Assembly: GCA_900542875.1 (NCBI GenBank)
Contig: UQPH01000008.1
Coordinates: forward strand, 1-43,311
From: an uncultured Eubacterium sp.
Lineage (GTDB): Bacteria; Bacillota; Clostridia; Oscillospirales; Acutalibacteraceae
Direction of reading: 5' to 3'
DNA: 43,311 nucleotides
A program made the translations under genes and the position numbers. Below the pieces are notes generated by a model. It saw only the letters and a program-made list of their open reading frames with translations, ran no database searches and was not told where the DNA came from. Positions 33,748 to 43,046 of the stretch are shown here, piece after piece (position 1 is the stretch's first letter; each line of letters starts with the position of its first letter).

Positions 33748-34971
33748 TTATTTATTAAGGTCTAGTACAATATTCTGCGTATCCTTTGCAATCATCAATT
33801 CCTCATCCGTTGCAAGGATAAATACTCTGACCTTATCGGTTTCTTCTGTAAGTTCTGCCTCGGCGCCTTTTTGGGTCTTTTGGTTAAGAGCCTCATTGAT
33901 ATAAACACCGAGATAACCGAGATATGAGCAAATCTTTGAGCGAAGCCATACGCCGTTTTCGCCGATACCGCCGGTAAACACGATAGCATCAACGCCGTTC
34001 ATAGCAGCCACATAAGAACCGATAAACTTAGCAATCTCGTAAGCCTGCATTTCGTGAGCGAGAATAGCACGCTCGTTACCGTCGTTTTGTGCGGCACAAA
34101 TATCACGGTCATCGGACGATATGCCCGAAATCGCCTCAACACCCGATTTCTTATTAAGGATAGTATCCATTTCTTCGGGAGTGAGACCCTCTTTTTTCAT
34201 GATGTATGTCACTGCCGACGGGTCAACTCCGCCCGAGCGTGTACCCATCATAAAGCCGTCAAGAGGAGTAAAGCCCATTGAGGTATCAACTACCTTGCCG
34301 TGCTCAACGGCTGCGATAGACGAACCGTTGCCGAGGTGGCAGGTGATAATTTTAAGGTCCTTAATATCCTTACCCATCTTATCGGCAACTCTATGCGATA
34401 CAAACTTATGCGAAGTACCGTGGAAGCCGTAACGACGAACGCTGTACTTTTCGTAATACTCATAAGGAAGAGCATACATATATGCCTTTGGCGGCATAGT
34501 GGAATGAAAGGCGGTATCAAATACGAACACCTGAGGAACATCGGGTCCCACAACTTCAAGGCAAGCCTCATATCCCTTAAGTTCCGCCGAATTATGAAGC
34601 GGTGCAAGAGGTGCAAGATAATTAACATTATCAACAACCTCCGGAGTAACAAGAACGGACTTTGTGTAAATATCGCCGCCTTGTACGATTCTGTGACCGA
34701 TAGCGTCAATTTCGTCAAAGCTGTTCAAAACTTTATGTTCGCTCTCGGTAAGGATAAACTTAACCTCGTTAAATGCGTCGGTATGAGTCATAAGTTCCTT
34801 ATCGAATGTGAACTTACCGTCATCGGTTTTAACTATGACATTTTCTTCGCCGCCGTTGATTTTTAAGCCGATACGCTCTATCGCGCCCTTTGCCATAACC
34901 TTCTCGTTAGCCATATCAATAAGCTGATATTTAAGAGAAGAACTACCGCAATTAATTACAAGAATTTTCAT
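33748..34971 (-). CDS. ackA: Acetate kinase
   Basis: Makes ATP from acetyl-phosphate and ADP with release of acetate, a main energy step in fermenting anaerobes. The 407-residue protein has the ASKHA signatures NCGSSSLKYQL at the N-terminus, HRIVQGG, HLGNGSSIAAV, GFTPLDGFMMGTRSGGVDP, and a C-terminal VFTGGIGENG. The usual partner pta is not nearby. A promoter TTGACA-17-TATTAT lies about 60 bases upstream, face to face with the promoter for tmcAL. GGAGAG precedes the ATG. Confidence 0.97.
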   Translation of the reverse strand: MKILVINCGSSSLKYQLIDMANEKVMAKGAIERIGLKINGGEENVIVKTDDGKFTFDKELMTHTDAFNEVKFILTESEHKVLNSFDEIDAIGHRIVQGGDIYTKSVLVTPEVVDNVNYLAPLAPLHNSAELKGYEACLEVVGPDVPQVFVFDTAFHSTMPPKAYMYALPYEYYEKYSVRRYGFHGTSHKFVSHRVADKMGKDIKDLKIITCHLGNGSSIAAVEHGKVVDTSMGFTPLDGFMMGTRSGGVDPSAVTYIMKKEGLTPEEMDTILNKKSGVEAISGISSDDRDICAAQNDGNERAILAHEMQAYEIAKFIGSYVAAMNGVDAIVFTGGIGENGVWLRSKICSYLGYLGVYINEALNQKTQKGAEAELTEETDKVRVFILATDEELMIAKDTQNIVLDLNK

Positions 34972-34987
34972 AATTTCTCTCCAAGAC

Positions 34988-35016
34988 TTGAATTTGCTGT
35001 AAAATACCTATATAAT
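34988..35016 (+). promoter_or_regulatory. Promoter of tmcAL
   Basis: TTGAAT at 34988-34993, 17 bases, perfect TATAAT at 35011-35016. Transcription begins near 35023 and runs across the ackA promoter. Confidence 0.6.
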
Positions 35017-35029
35017 ACAGTACATAATA

Positions 35030-35058
35030 ATAATATATTTTATATTATAAAATGTCAA
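35030..35058 (-). promoter_or_regulatory. Promoter of ackA
   Basis: Minus-strand TTGACA at 35053-35058, 17 bases, TATTAT at 35030-35035. Transcription begins near 35023 and runs left across the tmcAL promoter. Confidence 0.7.
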
Positions 35059-35078
35059 TAGTAAATAAGGAAAAATAT

Positions 35079-36140
35079 ATGAATTTCGGAATCATCTGTG
35101 AATTAAATCCCCTGCACAAAGGGCACAAACATCTTTTCGATTACTGCAAGAAAAACGGTGACGGACTCATTTTGGCTATGAGCGGCAACTTTACGCAAAG
35201 GGGCGATTTTGCCGTTTACGACAAATATGAAAGAGCAAAAACGGCAGTGGAAAACGGAGCGGATTTAGTAATAGAAATACCAACGGTCTGTGCGCTTCAA
35301 TCGGCACAGGGATATGCGAAAGCGGGAGTAAAAATTCTGGAGGCGACCGGGATTTGTGACACGCTTGCATTCGGTGCGGAGAATGCCGACATCGGCGAAC
35401 TGAAAAGAGTCGCAAAGGAAATAACCGACAGAGACGGCGAAATTACCGAGGCACTGAAAAGCGGACTGTCCTACCCTGCGGCAAGGCAAAAGGTTATCGC
35501 CTCTCCCCTGCTCGCAACGCCGAACAACATACTCGCAATAGAATATTTAACCTACACAAAACTGAATGCTGTTGCAATAAAGAGAATCGGCAAGGGTCAC
35601 GACACGGATGACGCAGATTACTCGGCAAGTGAGATAAGACGGCACTTAAACAAGAACGAAATATGCTGTCTTGAGAACTGTGAAAAGGCTATGCTCTACA
35701 AACTCAGGACAATGAATGCCGAAGATTTTGCAAAAATCGAGGATGTGTCCGAGGGACTTGAAAACAGAATTGTCTCCTGCGTGAGAGACGCAAAAAGTAT
35801 AAACGAGCTTTATGACATGATAAAAACAAAACGCTACACGCACTCGAGAATACGCAGGATAATAATGAGGGCATATCTCGCAATAACAAAGGATATGGGA
35901 AAAGAGGTCGCATACCTACACATTTTAGCCTTTAACGAAACAGGCAGAAAAATGCTCGCCGAAATGAAAGAAAAAGCCGAATTGCCGATTATAACGACAT
36001 ATTCGGGCATTAAGGACGAAAAAGCAAAAGCGGCATTTGAAACGGAGGCACGTTTTACCGACATATATTCGCTGGGATTCAAAACCCCACGCATATGCGG
36101 CGAAGAGCAAAGAGCAAAAGTAGAAATAATAAGCAAATAA
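35079..36140 (+). CDS. tmcAL: tRNA(Met) cytidine acetate ligase TmcAL (YlbM)
   Basis: Makes N4-acetylcytidine at position 34 of elongator tRNA(Met) using ATP and acetate (not acetyl-CoA). The nucleotidyltransferase fold is marked by ICELNPLHKGHKHLF (HxGH ATP motif) and GNFTQRGDFAVYDKYERA, with LATPNNILAIEYL and the helical C-terminal tRNA-binding half (IRRIIMRAYLAI). Length 353 residues from the ATG at 35079, which has AAGGA eight bases upstream; the in-frame ATG at 35052 lacks a ribosome site. It shares a promoter region with ackA, whose acetate pool it could use. A bidirectional terminator follows. Confidence 0.92.
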   Translation: MNFGIICELNPLHKGHKHLFDYCKKNGDGLILAMSGNFTQRGDFAVYDKYERAKTAVENGADLVIEIPTVCALQSAQGYAKAGVKILEATGICDTLAFGAENADIGELKRVAKEITDRDGEITEALKSGLSYPAARQKVIASPLLATPNNILAIEYLTYTKLNAVAIKRIGKGHDTDDADYSASEIRRHLNKNEICCLENCEKAMLYKLRTMNAEDFAKIEDVSEGLENRIVSCVRDAKSINELYDMIKTKRYTHSRIRRIIMRAYLAITKDMGKEVAYLHILAFNETGRKMLAEMKEKAELPIITTYSGIKDEKAKAAFETEARFTDIYSLGFKTPRICGEEQRAKVEIISK

Positions 36141-36144
36141 AACA

Positions 36145-36188
36145 AAAAGCTATGAGGCGAAAATCAATTTCAAATCCTCATAGCTTTT
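36145..36188. terminator. Bidirectional terminator between tmcAL and rnmV, overlapping rnmV codons
   Basis: Perfect 13-base arms at 36145-36157 and 36176-36188 (AAAAGCTATGAGG). The right arm lies inside the last codons of rnmV (stop at 36170). U-rich tails are present on both sides. Confidence 0.8.
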
Positions 36189-36766
36189 ACTTTTTCTGCA
36201 AATTCTTCTTTGCTCATCATATTATTTATACAAGAGATAAGAGACGAAACGGAGAGAAACTCGGGCAAATCAAGTTCGGCACAAAGTTCTTTTCTTTTTT
36301 TCTTTGAATCGGCACCGCCCGTGAGACCGAGTTCAAAAAAATCCGCTGTGGTAACAGGATTATCGCAAGTGACTTTAGAAGCGGTTACGCCCGCTTTTTC
36401 AAATGCGTTCAAAATAACCTCGGTGCTCATTCCCTCTACGCCGATTTTGCCCTCTTTGGACGGAGCGGCTTTTCTTTTTTCCTTACCGTAAACATCGGGT
36501 ATATACACATTTTTAATCCGTGATTTAGGTACAGCCGATGCGATATGACTGCGAATCATAAAACCTGCGTGGTCGGAATCGGTCAGAACAACTATTCCTC
36601 TCTCAAGAGCAAGTTTTTTTATAAAGGTAAGTTTTTTCTTATCCTTAAAAATCGAGAAACCGTCCGTCTCCAAAATAAAAGCGTCAATGATATTTGACAG
36701 TTTAATCTTATCATATCTGCCCTCAACAATGACCGCCTCGTGAATTTTAATCTTTTCTCTCATCAT
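36170..36766 (-). CDS. rnmV: Ribonuclease M5
   Basis: Endonuclease that completes 5S rRNA maturation. The Toprim domain has the catalytic Glu in AVIVEGRYDKIKLSN and the DxD in VVLTDSDHAGFMIRSHI, followed by VYIPDVYGKEKRKAAPSKEGKIGVEGM, which is the RNase M5 signature. The C-terminal region (about 115-198) binds RNA. Length 198 residues is normal. It overlaps holA by 4 bases, with a GAGGA ahead of the ATG. Its last codons are part of the terminator hairpin shared with tmcAL. Confidence 0.92.
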   Translation of the reverse strand: MMREKIKIHEAVIVEGRYDKIKLSNIIDAFILETDGFSIFKDKKKLTFIKKLALERGIVVLTDSDHAGFMIRSHIASAVPKSRIKNVYIPDVYGKEKRKAAPSKEGKIGVEGMSTEVILNAFEKAGVTASKVTCDNPVTTADFFELGLTGGADSKKKRKELCAELDLPEFLSVSSLISCINNMMSKEEFAEKVKAMRI

Positions 36767-37800
36767 CCGTTCCTCAACATAAGTAATTTTGTAACAGCTT
36801 CCTCAAGCAGAAGATTAGGATTAAGCGAGGTAGATTTAAGCATTTCGTCCGTTTTGCTGAGAACATCTATGGCATCTCTTAAATTTGCAAGAGACAGTTT
36901 TTTGCTGTCACGAACGGCATTTGTGATAAGCCATTTACGGTTACCGTAGTTAAAATATTTTGCAAGCGAAGCCTCACCCTCACCCGAAGCGAGAGCGCAC
37001 TTAGCCCTATACATATCAATATAGCACGAGGAAATGACGGACAAAACGGAAATAGGATTTTCCTTTTGGGCGAACATTGCCCTGAGAACCTCATATGCGC
37101 CGTCTGAATTTCCGGCAAGAATAAACTTTGACAAATCGAAAACTCTCGCCTGAAGGCATTTTACGGCAAGCAAATCAATAACCTCTCGATTTATTTCGCC
37201 GCCGTTTACATAGCAGCACATCTTATCGAGTTCGTTAAAAACGGTTTTAATATCATTTCCGACTACGGAGACGAGATACATGGCGTCATTCGACGAAAGA
37301 ACGCAAGATGCTTTTTTTGCCTTTGCAACGGCAAGGCGGGCAAGGTCACGCTCACTGCGTTTTTCAAAATCAACACATACGCCTACTTTATCTACGGCGG
37401 ATTCTATATTCTTCCACTTTGAGTCTTTTTTTGTATCGACCTCGATATTGTCAAACCAAAGCACGATGATTGCACTTTCGTTAGGGTCGGCGCAATACTT
37501 CTTAAGAAGTTCTATATCATCCTTTGATTTATTCAAGGGATAATCGTGAACAAGCAAAAAGGAATGACTGCTCATAACAGGCATCATATCGGCATCATTG
37601 AGTATATCCGAAAAAGGAACTTTGTTTGAATCGTACTGATGAAAATTAAAATCGGCAAAGGCAGGGTCAAGAATTTTGCTCTTGAGTTTTGAAACATAAT
37701 GTTCTTTGAGATAACTTTCCTCACCGTAAAGCATATATATCGGAGAAAAATCGCCGCTTTTTATTCTGTTTTTAAGTTCGGTTTCTCCTATTTTAGCCAT
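36763..37800 (-). CDS. holA: DNA polymerase III delta subunit
   Basis: Clamp-loader subunit that opens the sliding clamp. The 345-residue protein opens with MAKIGETELKNRIKSGDFSPIYMLYGEESYLKEHYV, the usual delta N-terminus with a degenerate P-loop. QARVFDLSKFIL and ENPISVLSVISSCYIDMYRA fit the lid and collar domains, and SLNPNLLLEEAVTKLLML the C-terminus. I chose the ATG at 37798-37800, with GGAG eight bases upstream; a TTG at 37806 has almost no spacing. It overlaps comEC by 8 bases and rnmV by 4, so all three are probably coupled. Confidence 0.93.
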   Translation of the reverse strand: MAKIGETELKNRIKSGDFSPIYMLYGEESYLKEHYVSKLKSKILDPAFADFNFHQYDSNKVPFSDILNDADMMPVMSSHSFLLVHDYPLNKSKDDIELLKKYCADPNESAIIVLWFDNIEVDTKKDSKWKNIESAVDKVGVCVDFEKRSERDLARLAVAKAKKASCVLSSNDAMYLVSVVGNDIKTVFNELDKMCCYVNGGEINREVIDLLAVKCLQARVFDLSKFILAGNSDGAYEVLRAMFAQKENPISVLSVISSCYIDMYRAKCALASGEGEASLAKYFNYGNRKWLITNAVRDSKKLSLANLRDAIDVLSKTDEMLKSTSLNPNLLLEEAVTKLLMLRNG

Positions 37801-39847
37801 TATCAATTCTCCTGATACTGTATGTGTTTTTATTTTTTATCGAATAAAGTGCGTCCGCTCTGTCAAGCAGTACCGTTCCGTGCGAATCGACTGCCTTTGA
37901 GCTGTACAAAAAGACATCGGCAGACGAATCGTTACCGAGCGTAAAGCCGTTTAAGTCGAAAACAACTCTGCCGTTTCTGTAATAAAGGCGGCTGTTTTCG
38001 CCGAGATTAACGGCGACGGCGTTATTTACAATCAAACAGTCCTTGCTCGAATCATTAAGTATTGTATCATTAAACTCATTACAAATCAAGGACGAGACAT
38101 GAACGCTCTTGCAAATAAGTGAAGAATAGTAATCATTATCGGAAACGAGAACATCCACAGAAAGTGCATTCTCATTAAGATAATTAACAACAGCAAAATA
38201 TTCGCCTGCATTGCTGACGCCGAAAACCACGGTTTTATTATTACACCTGACCACTCCGGCGTCCTCATTTATGACATATACATAAGCGGTATTTTTGTCA
38301 ACAATTGCAAAAGCAGATGACGACACTGAAAAGATGAGAACACAAAGGGCGGCACAAAGTTTATAAAGTTTCTTATTATCGAGCAAAACGCACACGGCAA
38401 TCAGAATGAAAATCGCCGCAAATACATAAGAATAACGATAATCAAAAGTGAATGTGGGATTTCCGAGAGAATTAAAAAACGAAACGCATCTGACTAAAGC
38501 GTTATCAAGCAAATATGTAACCGAAGCCGCAACGATGCTGACGAACGGAATATTAAGAAGTGACAGCAGATAAAACACAATCGACGAAACAACGCACGCA
38601 CTGCCGAGAGGAATTGCAACAATATTAGCCACGGCAGAAATTACGGACACACTGCCGAAAAAGACATAGCAAACGGGCATCGTTACCGCCCCGACAATAA
38701 CGGAAGTGTAAAATCCCGACAGTACATTAAAAAGTCCGTCACGCAAAATCTCGCCCTTTGTTTTATTGAGCGGGTCAATATATTTAGCTCTGAGTTTTTC
38801 GTTAAACAGAGGAAACACGACAACCATCGCAAGAATGCAGGTAACGCTCAACACAGCGCTGATATCGCAAACGGCATACGGATTAAGGCACAAAACTGTA
38901 ACGGCAATGCCGAGTGAATTTAAGCTGTCTCCTCTCATACCGAAAAATTCGGCGCAAAGTATGACAATAAGCATAGTTCCCGCACGCACAATCGAGCCAG
39001 AGAAATCGGCAAGCATCATATAAAAAAGAGTTATCAAGATACAAATAACGGAGCAAATACGTTTATTCACTCTGAACTTTTTCAAAATGAAAAGCAAGAC
39101 TCCCGTTATAACCGACAGATGCAGACCCGAAACGGCAGTTAAATGCGAAATGCCGAGAGTTGTAAACGCAGACTTTATGCTATCATTGAGCAGTTTCTTA
39201 CTGCCGGTTGTAAGAGCGACAGAGAGACCGCCGAGATAATTGCCGAGGTAGGAAACCATGGTGTTTGAAATATGTTTTTTCAAATAAACAACATATTTCA
39301 TCGGCGAACGAACGGTGTCACCTGCACCTTTAAGATAATTAAGGCCGGCATTTACATAAACTCTATCGGAAAATGAACCGTAGGACTTAAAGGCATCGTC
39401 ATATTTTACATAAAAATTCAGTAACGCCGTATATTCCCTGTACGGCTCAAGGTCGGTCAGTCCGTCGGTTTTAACAACAACGGCGAAATTTTGAACCGCA
39501 TTCGGCAAATCGACCGATGTTATCTTTGCATCATACGAATATTCGTCCTTTGCATCATCGGTAACATAAAAGGTACATTCAGCCGTTTTAGAGTCAAGAG
39601 CTCTTTCGGGCAAAACTGCGGCGTTAAAGTTAAACAAAAACAAAAGACAGGCTAGAAGTGACGTACCGGCGCAAAGCGGTACAACCTCAGCCCGTCTTAA
39701 AGCAGGGAGCAATAGGCTTGCAACGAAAATCACTGCAAGCCAAATTGCCGCTATTTTAATATATTCTCCGTATGTTATCGGCACGAGACAAAGAACAATC
39801 TGGGTCAATGCCGCCGAAAAGCCGATATACGCAAACACTCTTTTCAT
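37793..39847 (-). CDS. comEC: ComEC/Rec2 DNA uptake channel, lactamase domain degenerate
   Basis: Membrane channel that carries single-stranded DNA inward during competence. The 684-residue protein has N-terminal helices, an OB-like extracytoplasmic part, and the central competence domain with TLGISHLTAVSGLHLSVITG near residue 225, followed by about eight helices. After about residue 500 the region equivalent to the C-terminal metallo-beta-lactamase domain is recognisable only by overall layout. The metal-binding THxHxDH is replaced near VLVSDNDYYSS, and the usual DVGQGD is also absent. So any nuclease function is probably lost. No clear ribosome site precedes the ATG. Confidence 0.9.
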   Translation of the reverse strand: MKRVFAYIGFSAALTQIVLCLVPITYGEYIKIAAIWLAVIFVASLLLPALRRAEVVPLCAGTSLLACLLFLFNFNAAVLPERALDSKTAECTFYVTDDAKDEYSYDAKITSVDLPNAVQNFAVVVKTDGLTDLEPYREYTALLNFYVKYDDAFKSYGSFSDRVYVNAGLNYLKGAGDTVRSPMKYVVYLKKHISNTMVSYLGNYLGGLSVALTTGSKKLLNDSIKSAFTTLGISHLTAVSGLHLSVITGVLLFILKKFRVNKRICSVICILITLFYMMLADFSGSIVRAGTMLIVILCAEFFGMRGDSLNSLGIAVTVLCLNPYAVCDISAVLSVTCILAMVVVFPLFNEKLRAKYIDPLNKTKGEILRDGLFNVLSGFYTSVIVGAVTMPVCYVFFGSVSVISAVANIVAIPLGSACVVSSIVFYLLSLLNIPFVSIVAASVTYLLDNALVRCVSFFNSLGNPTFTFDYRYSYVFAAIFILIAVCVLLDNKKLYKLCAALCVLIFSVSSSAFAIVDKNTAYVYVINEDAGVVRCNNKTVVFGVSNAGEYFAVVNYLNENALSVDVLVSDNDYYSSLICKSVHVSSLICNEFNDTILNDSSKDCLIVNNAVAVNLGENSRLYYRNGRVVFDLNGFTLGNDSSADVFLYSSKAVDSHGTVLLDRADALYSIKNKNTYSIRRIDNG

Positions 39848-39874
39848 CTGCTTTTGGTTAATTTAACTGTTAAT

Positions 39875-42800
39875 TTATTTATTTTCATAAGGTTCAACAA
39901 GGAACGAAAGCATCTGCTTTTGTCCTGCCTTAACCTGATACTTATCTCTTACGAAAGCCTGACCCGGAAGGTCACCGCCAACACCGTACTGAGAAGAATC
40001 AACTGTAACGGTTATATCATTATCACGATTAATTTCATTTACATGTTGGAATTTATCGAGCATAAGCGGAGTGTACGGAAGTGCAGAGAACATAAGCGGT
40101 TGCTCATAGTATGCAGTAACCTTAATGCCCTTGCCCTTTTTGTCGGTAAGAGTAAAATATCTTACGTCCGCTCTGGTTGACGATTCCTGAGGACGCATAT
40201 ATGTGTACTCGAATTTATCAATAGGAAGAGAATAGTTATCAATCTTATAACCCGACTTACGGTCAGGATATGACGGAGCCTCACCTCTGCCGTACCAAGA
40301 AATCTGTGTAAGGCTTCTGTCAACATTCCACTCATAGCCAAAGCGAAGCAATGCAGCCTTTGGTACAGCACTGTGGAACACGGCAAGTCTGCCGTCGGAA
40401 TAAACGGTATAAGAAACGAACGCATCCTTCATATGAGGCACGCTAAGCGCAATCCTTACCTTAACGGTACCGTCATTATTTTCAACAGATGTTTTAACAG
40501 CCTTAACAGCCTTAGTTGCACGCTTCCACTTATAGTAAGGGTGAGCGAAAATAAACGGTGCGGTGAAGTTAAGAAAGTCAATATCGTTATCTGTAAGTGC
40601 TCTGAAGTAGTTTGGTGCCATAGGTGCTGTCAAAAGTTCTTTGCCGTCAACAACATATGATACTACTGCTCCGTCAACAATTCTTACGCTGTAAGTCTCA
40701 CCTGTAATTTGGACAGTATTATTCTTTTGGTCAACATCGGTTTTAACCGTTTGCTTAACCATAGCAGGCTTTTGCATCGGGTTGAGAATAAACTGGTCAT
40801 ATGCGATTTCGGCATTATTCTTAATACCGAGACTCTTTTTCTTAGAATGGAATGATATAGTCAATACGCATTCCTTATCCTGAGGAAGTTTAGAATAATC
40901 ATAAGGAATATCAATAAACTGTTCCTGAAGAGGTGCAACGGCAAATTTTTCCATTTCGCCGCTTTGAATTTCCTCACCCTCTGCTTTAATTACCCACTTG
41001 CACTTAAACGAGGCAACATCGGTAAACGCAAAACGAGAACGAACATTAAATCTGCCCTTAGACAAATCAAAGGCGGTGGTCACAATAGGTCTGTAAACAT
41101 AGCGCATTTCTGTATACTGAGGATGCGGCTCACGAAGGGCGGAGATAACACCGTTAGCACAGAAATATGTATTAGAACCTGTCATAGCGGTAGTGTTAAT
41201 TCCGCTGTACCAATGTCTTGGCTCATCCTTTTCAAAGTCTGTTCCGTAAAGATAATTATCCTTACCGTTTTCGTCCTTTACATGGAGCGTTTGGTCAACC
41301 CAGTCCCAAATGAAACCGCCTGCCATATTGTCATACTTTTCAAAATCGTCCATATACTCTTGGAAATTTCCCAGGGAATTTTCCATACTGTGAGCATATT
41401 CGCAAAGAAGTACAGGCTTATTATACATTTCTGCTTTGATAGGTTTAGAGTCTGCGGCAAGCTGATTAGCGATATTATCATAGAGTGAAATCGTAATAGG
41501 CTCTTTATTTCCGAGCTTTTTCATAACATCCTCGGTAGGATACATACGGGAAATAACATCACTCTTAGTTAAATCAAAGTCACCTTCATAATGGAACTGA
41601 CGGGTATCGTCAAGAGCCAGAGCCGCCTGCTTCATCTTCATAAAGTTATCGCCGTCGCCTGCCTCGTTACCGAGAGACCACATAAAGATACAAGGATAGT
41701 TTCTGTCACGAAGAACCATTCTTTCCATCTTATCAACAGCAAGGTCTGTCCAAAGCGGATTTGAGCCGGGAACGCCCTTACGGCGAACGCCGTGTGATTC
41801 GAGATCGCACTCGTCCATTACATAGAAGCCGTACTGATTACAAAGGTCATAAAAATAAGGGTCGTCGGGATAATGAGAAGTACGAATAGCGTTTACATTA
41901 CCCATCTTCATAAGGTCTAAATCCTTAGTATACATCTCTTTTGGTACAGCCCAGCCGTCATCCATATCGAAATCATGACGGTTTACACCGCGAACAAGCA
42001 TGGGAACTCCGTTAAAGAGAATTTTTTCGCCGACGATTTCCACCTTCTTAAATCCGATGTCGAATGTCTTAACGCAGATAATATCATCGTCTTTGTCCTT
42101 TAGAATCATAACAAGTTTATAAAGATTAGGTTGTTCTGCCGACCACTTTTTAGGATTTTTAATATCGTTAGAAATGCTCACCTCACCGTTGCAATTTGCA
42201 GGAAGAGAAATTTCTGCATCATCGAGCGGAATTTCCTTATCGGTATCGCTGATGAGATAAGAATTTACCTTAATGATTTTATCCTCGTTTGAGGTGTTAT
42301 TGATATGAAAATCAATATCAAGGACAGCGTTTTTATATTCACTGTCCAAATCGGTTTTTGCATAAAAGTCAAAGAGTCTCTGCTTAGGCTCCGCAAAGAG
42401 ATAAACCTCACGATAAATACCGCAAAGCCACCACATATCCTGATCCTCGATATATGTAGAAGCGGCATAACGGTATACCTTTGCGCAAACAGTATTTTCT
42501 CCGTCATTAAGATACTTTGTAACATTAAATTCATGAGGAGTCATGGAACAGGTAGAATATCCTACATATTCACCGTTTATCCATACCTCAAGAGCAGCCT
42601 TACAAGCACCGAAATGAAGAAAAATATCTCTGCCGTCCCAATCCTTATCAACTGTAAACTTACGACGGTAAACACCGATTTCCTGCATTGTATGGTCGAT
42701 GCAAGGAATTTTCATTCTTGAACGGCTGAATGCCCTCGGGAACGTACTTGCATAGTAATAAGGAACGCTGTATCCCTGAGTTTGCCATACGCCCGGAACG

Positions 42801-43033
42801 GTTATATCGCCCCATGACGAATCATCAAAATCAGCTTTTTCATAGCCCTCGGGCAAAGGTGCGAGACCTCTCTGCCAGTAGAATTGCCACTTTCCGTTAA
42901 GACTTTGCTTATACTTAGATTCATCCCCCGAAAGAGCATCCTCAACACTGTCAAAGGGCATCATAATTGTATGCCCTTTTTCTTTATTGATATGAACCTT
43001 TTTAGGGTCCTCCCAAATGTACTTTTCTGCCAT
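39875..43033 (-). CDS. lacZ: Beta-galactosidase, glycoside hydrolase family 2 (LacZ type)
   Basis: Hydrolyses terminal beta-galactosides such as lactose. At 1052 residues it is full-length, with the GH2 sugar-binding, Ig-like, TIM-barrel and C-terminal bgal_small domains. Acid/base Glu457 lies in WSLGNEAGDG and nucleophile Glu545 in CEYAHSMENS. EDQDMWWLCGIYREVYL, GVNRHDFD and AIRTSHYPDDPYFYDLCNQYGFYVMDE are typical. In most LacZ the residue two after the SM is Gly-Asn; here Glu551 replaces the Gly after Met550. There is no signal peptide, so it acts in the cytoplasm on imported sugar. The start has AAGGGG upstream. It lies 13 bases after a flavin oxidoreductase gene. Confidence 0.96.
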   Translation of the reverse strand: MAEKYIWEDPKKVHINKEKGHTIMMPFDSVEDALSGDESKYKQSLNGKWQFYWQRGLAPLPEGYEKADFDDSSWGDITVPGVWQTQGYSVPYYYASTFPRAFSRSRMKIPCIDHTMQEIGVYRRKFTVDKDWDGRDIFLHFGACKAALEVWINGEYVGYSTCSMTPHEFNVTKYLNDGENTVCAKVYRYAASTYIEDQDMWWLCGIYREVYLFAEPKQRLFDFYAKTDLDSEYKNAVLDIDFHINNTSNEDKIIKVNSYLISDTDKEIPLDDAEISLPANCNGEVSISNDIKNPKKWSAEQPNLYKLVMILKDKDDDIICVKTFDIGFKKVEIVGEKILFNGVPMLVRGVNRHDFDMDDGWAVPKEMYTKDLDLMKMGNVNAIRTSHYPDDPYFYDLCNQYGFYVMDECDLESHGVRRKGVPGSNPLWTDLAVDKMERMVLRDRNYPCIFMWSLGNEAGDGDNFMKMKQAALALDDTRQFHYEGDFDLTKSDVISRMYPTEDVMKKLGNKEPITISLYDNIANQLAADSKPIKAEMYNKPVLLCEYAHSMENSLGNFQEYMDDFEKYDNMAGGFIWDWVDQTLHVKDENGKDNYLYGTDFEKDEPRHWYSGINTTAMTGSNTYFCANGVISALREPHPQYTEMRYVYRPIVTTAFDLSKGRFNVRSRFAFTDVASFKCKWVIKAEGEEIQSGEMEKFAVAPLQEQFIDIPYDYSKLPQDKECVLTISFHSKKKSLGIKNNAEIAYDQFILNPMQKPAMVKQTVKTDVDQKNNTVQITGETYSVRIVDGAVVSYVVDGKELLTAPMAPNYFRALTDNDIDFLNFTAPFIFAHPYYKWKRATKAVKAVKTSVENNDGTVKVRIALSVPHMKDAFVSYTVYSDGRLAVFHSAVPKAALLRFGYEWNVDRSLTQISWYGRGEAPSYPDRKSGYKIDNYSLPIDKFEYTYMRPQESSTRADVRYFTLTDKKGKGIKVTAYYEQPLMFSALPYTPLMLDKFQHVNEINRDNDITVTVDSSQYGVGGDLPGQAFVRDKYQVKAGQKQMLSFLVEPYENK

Positions 43034-43046
43034 AATTTACCCCTTT

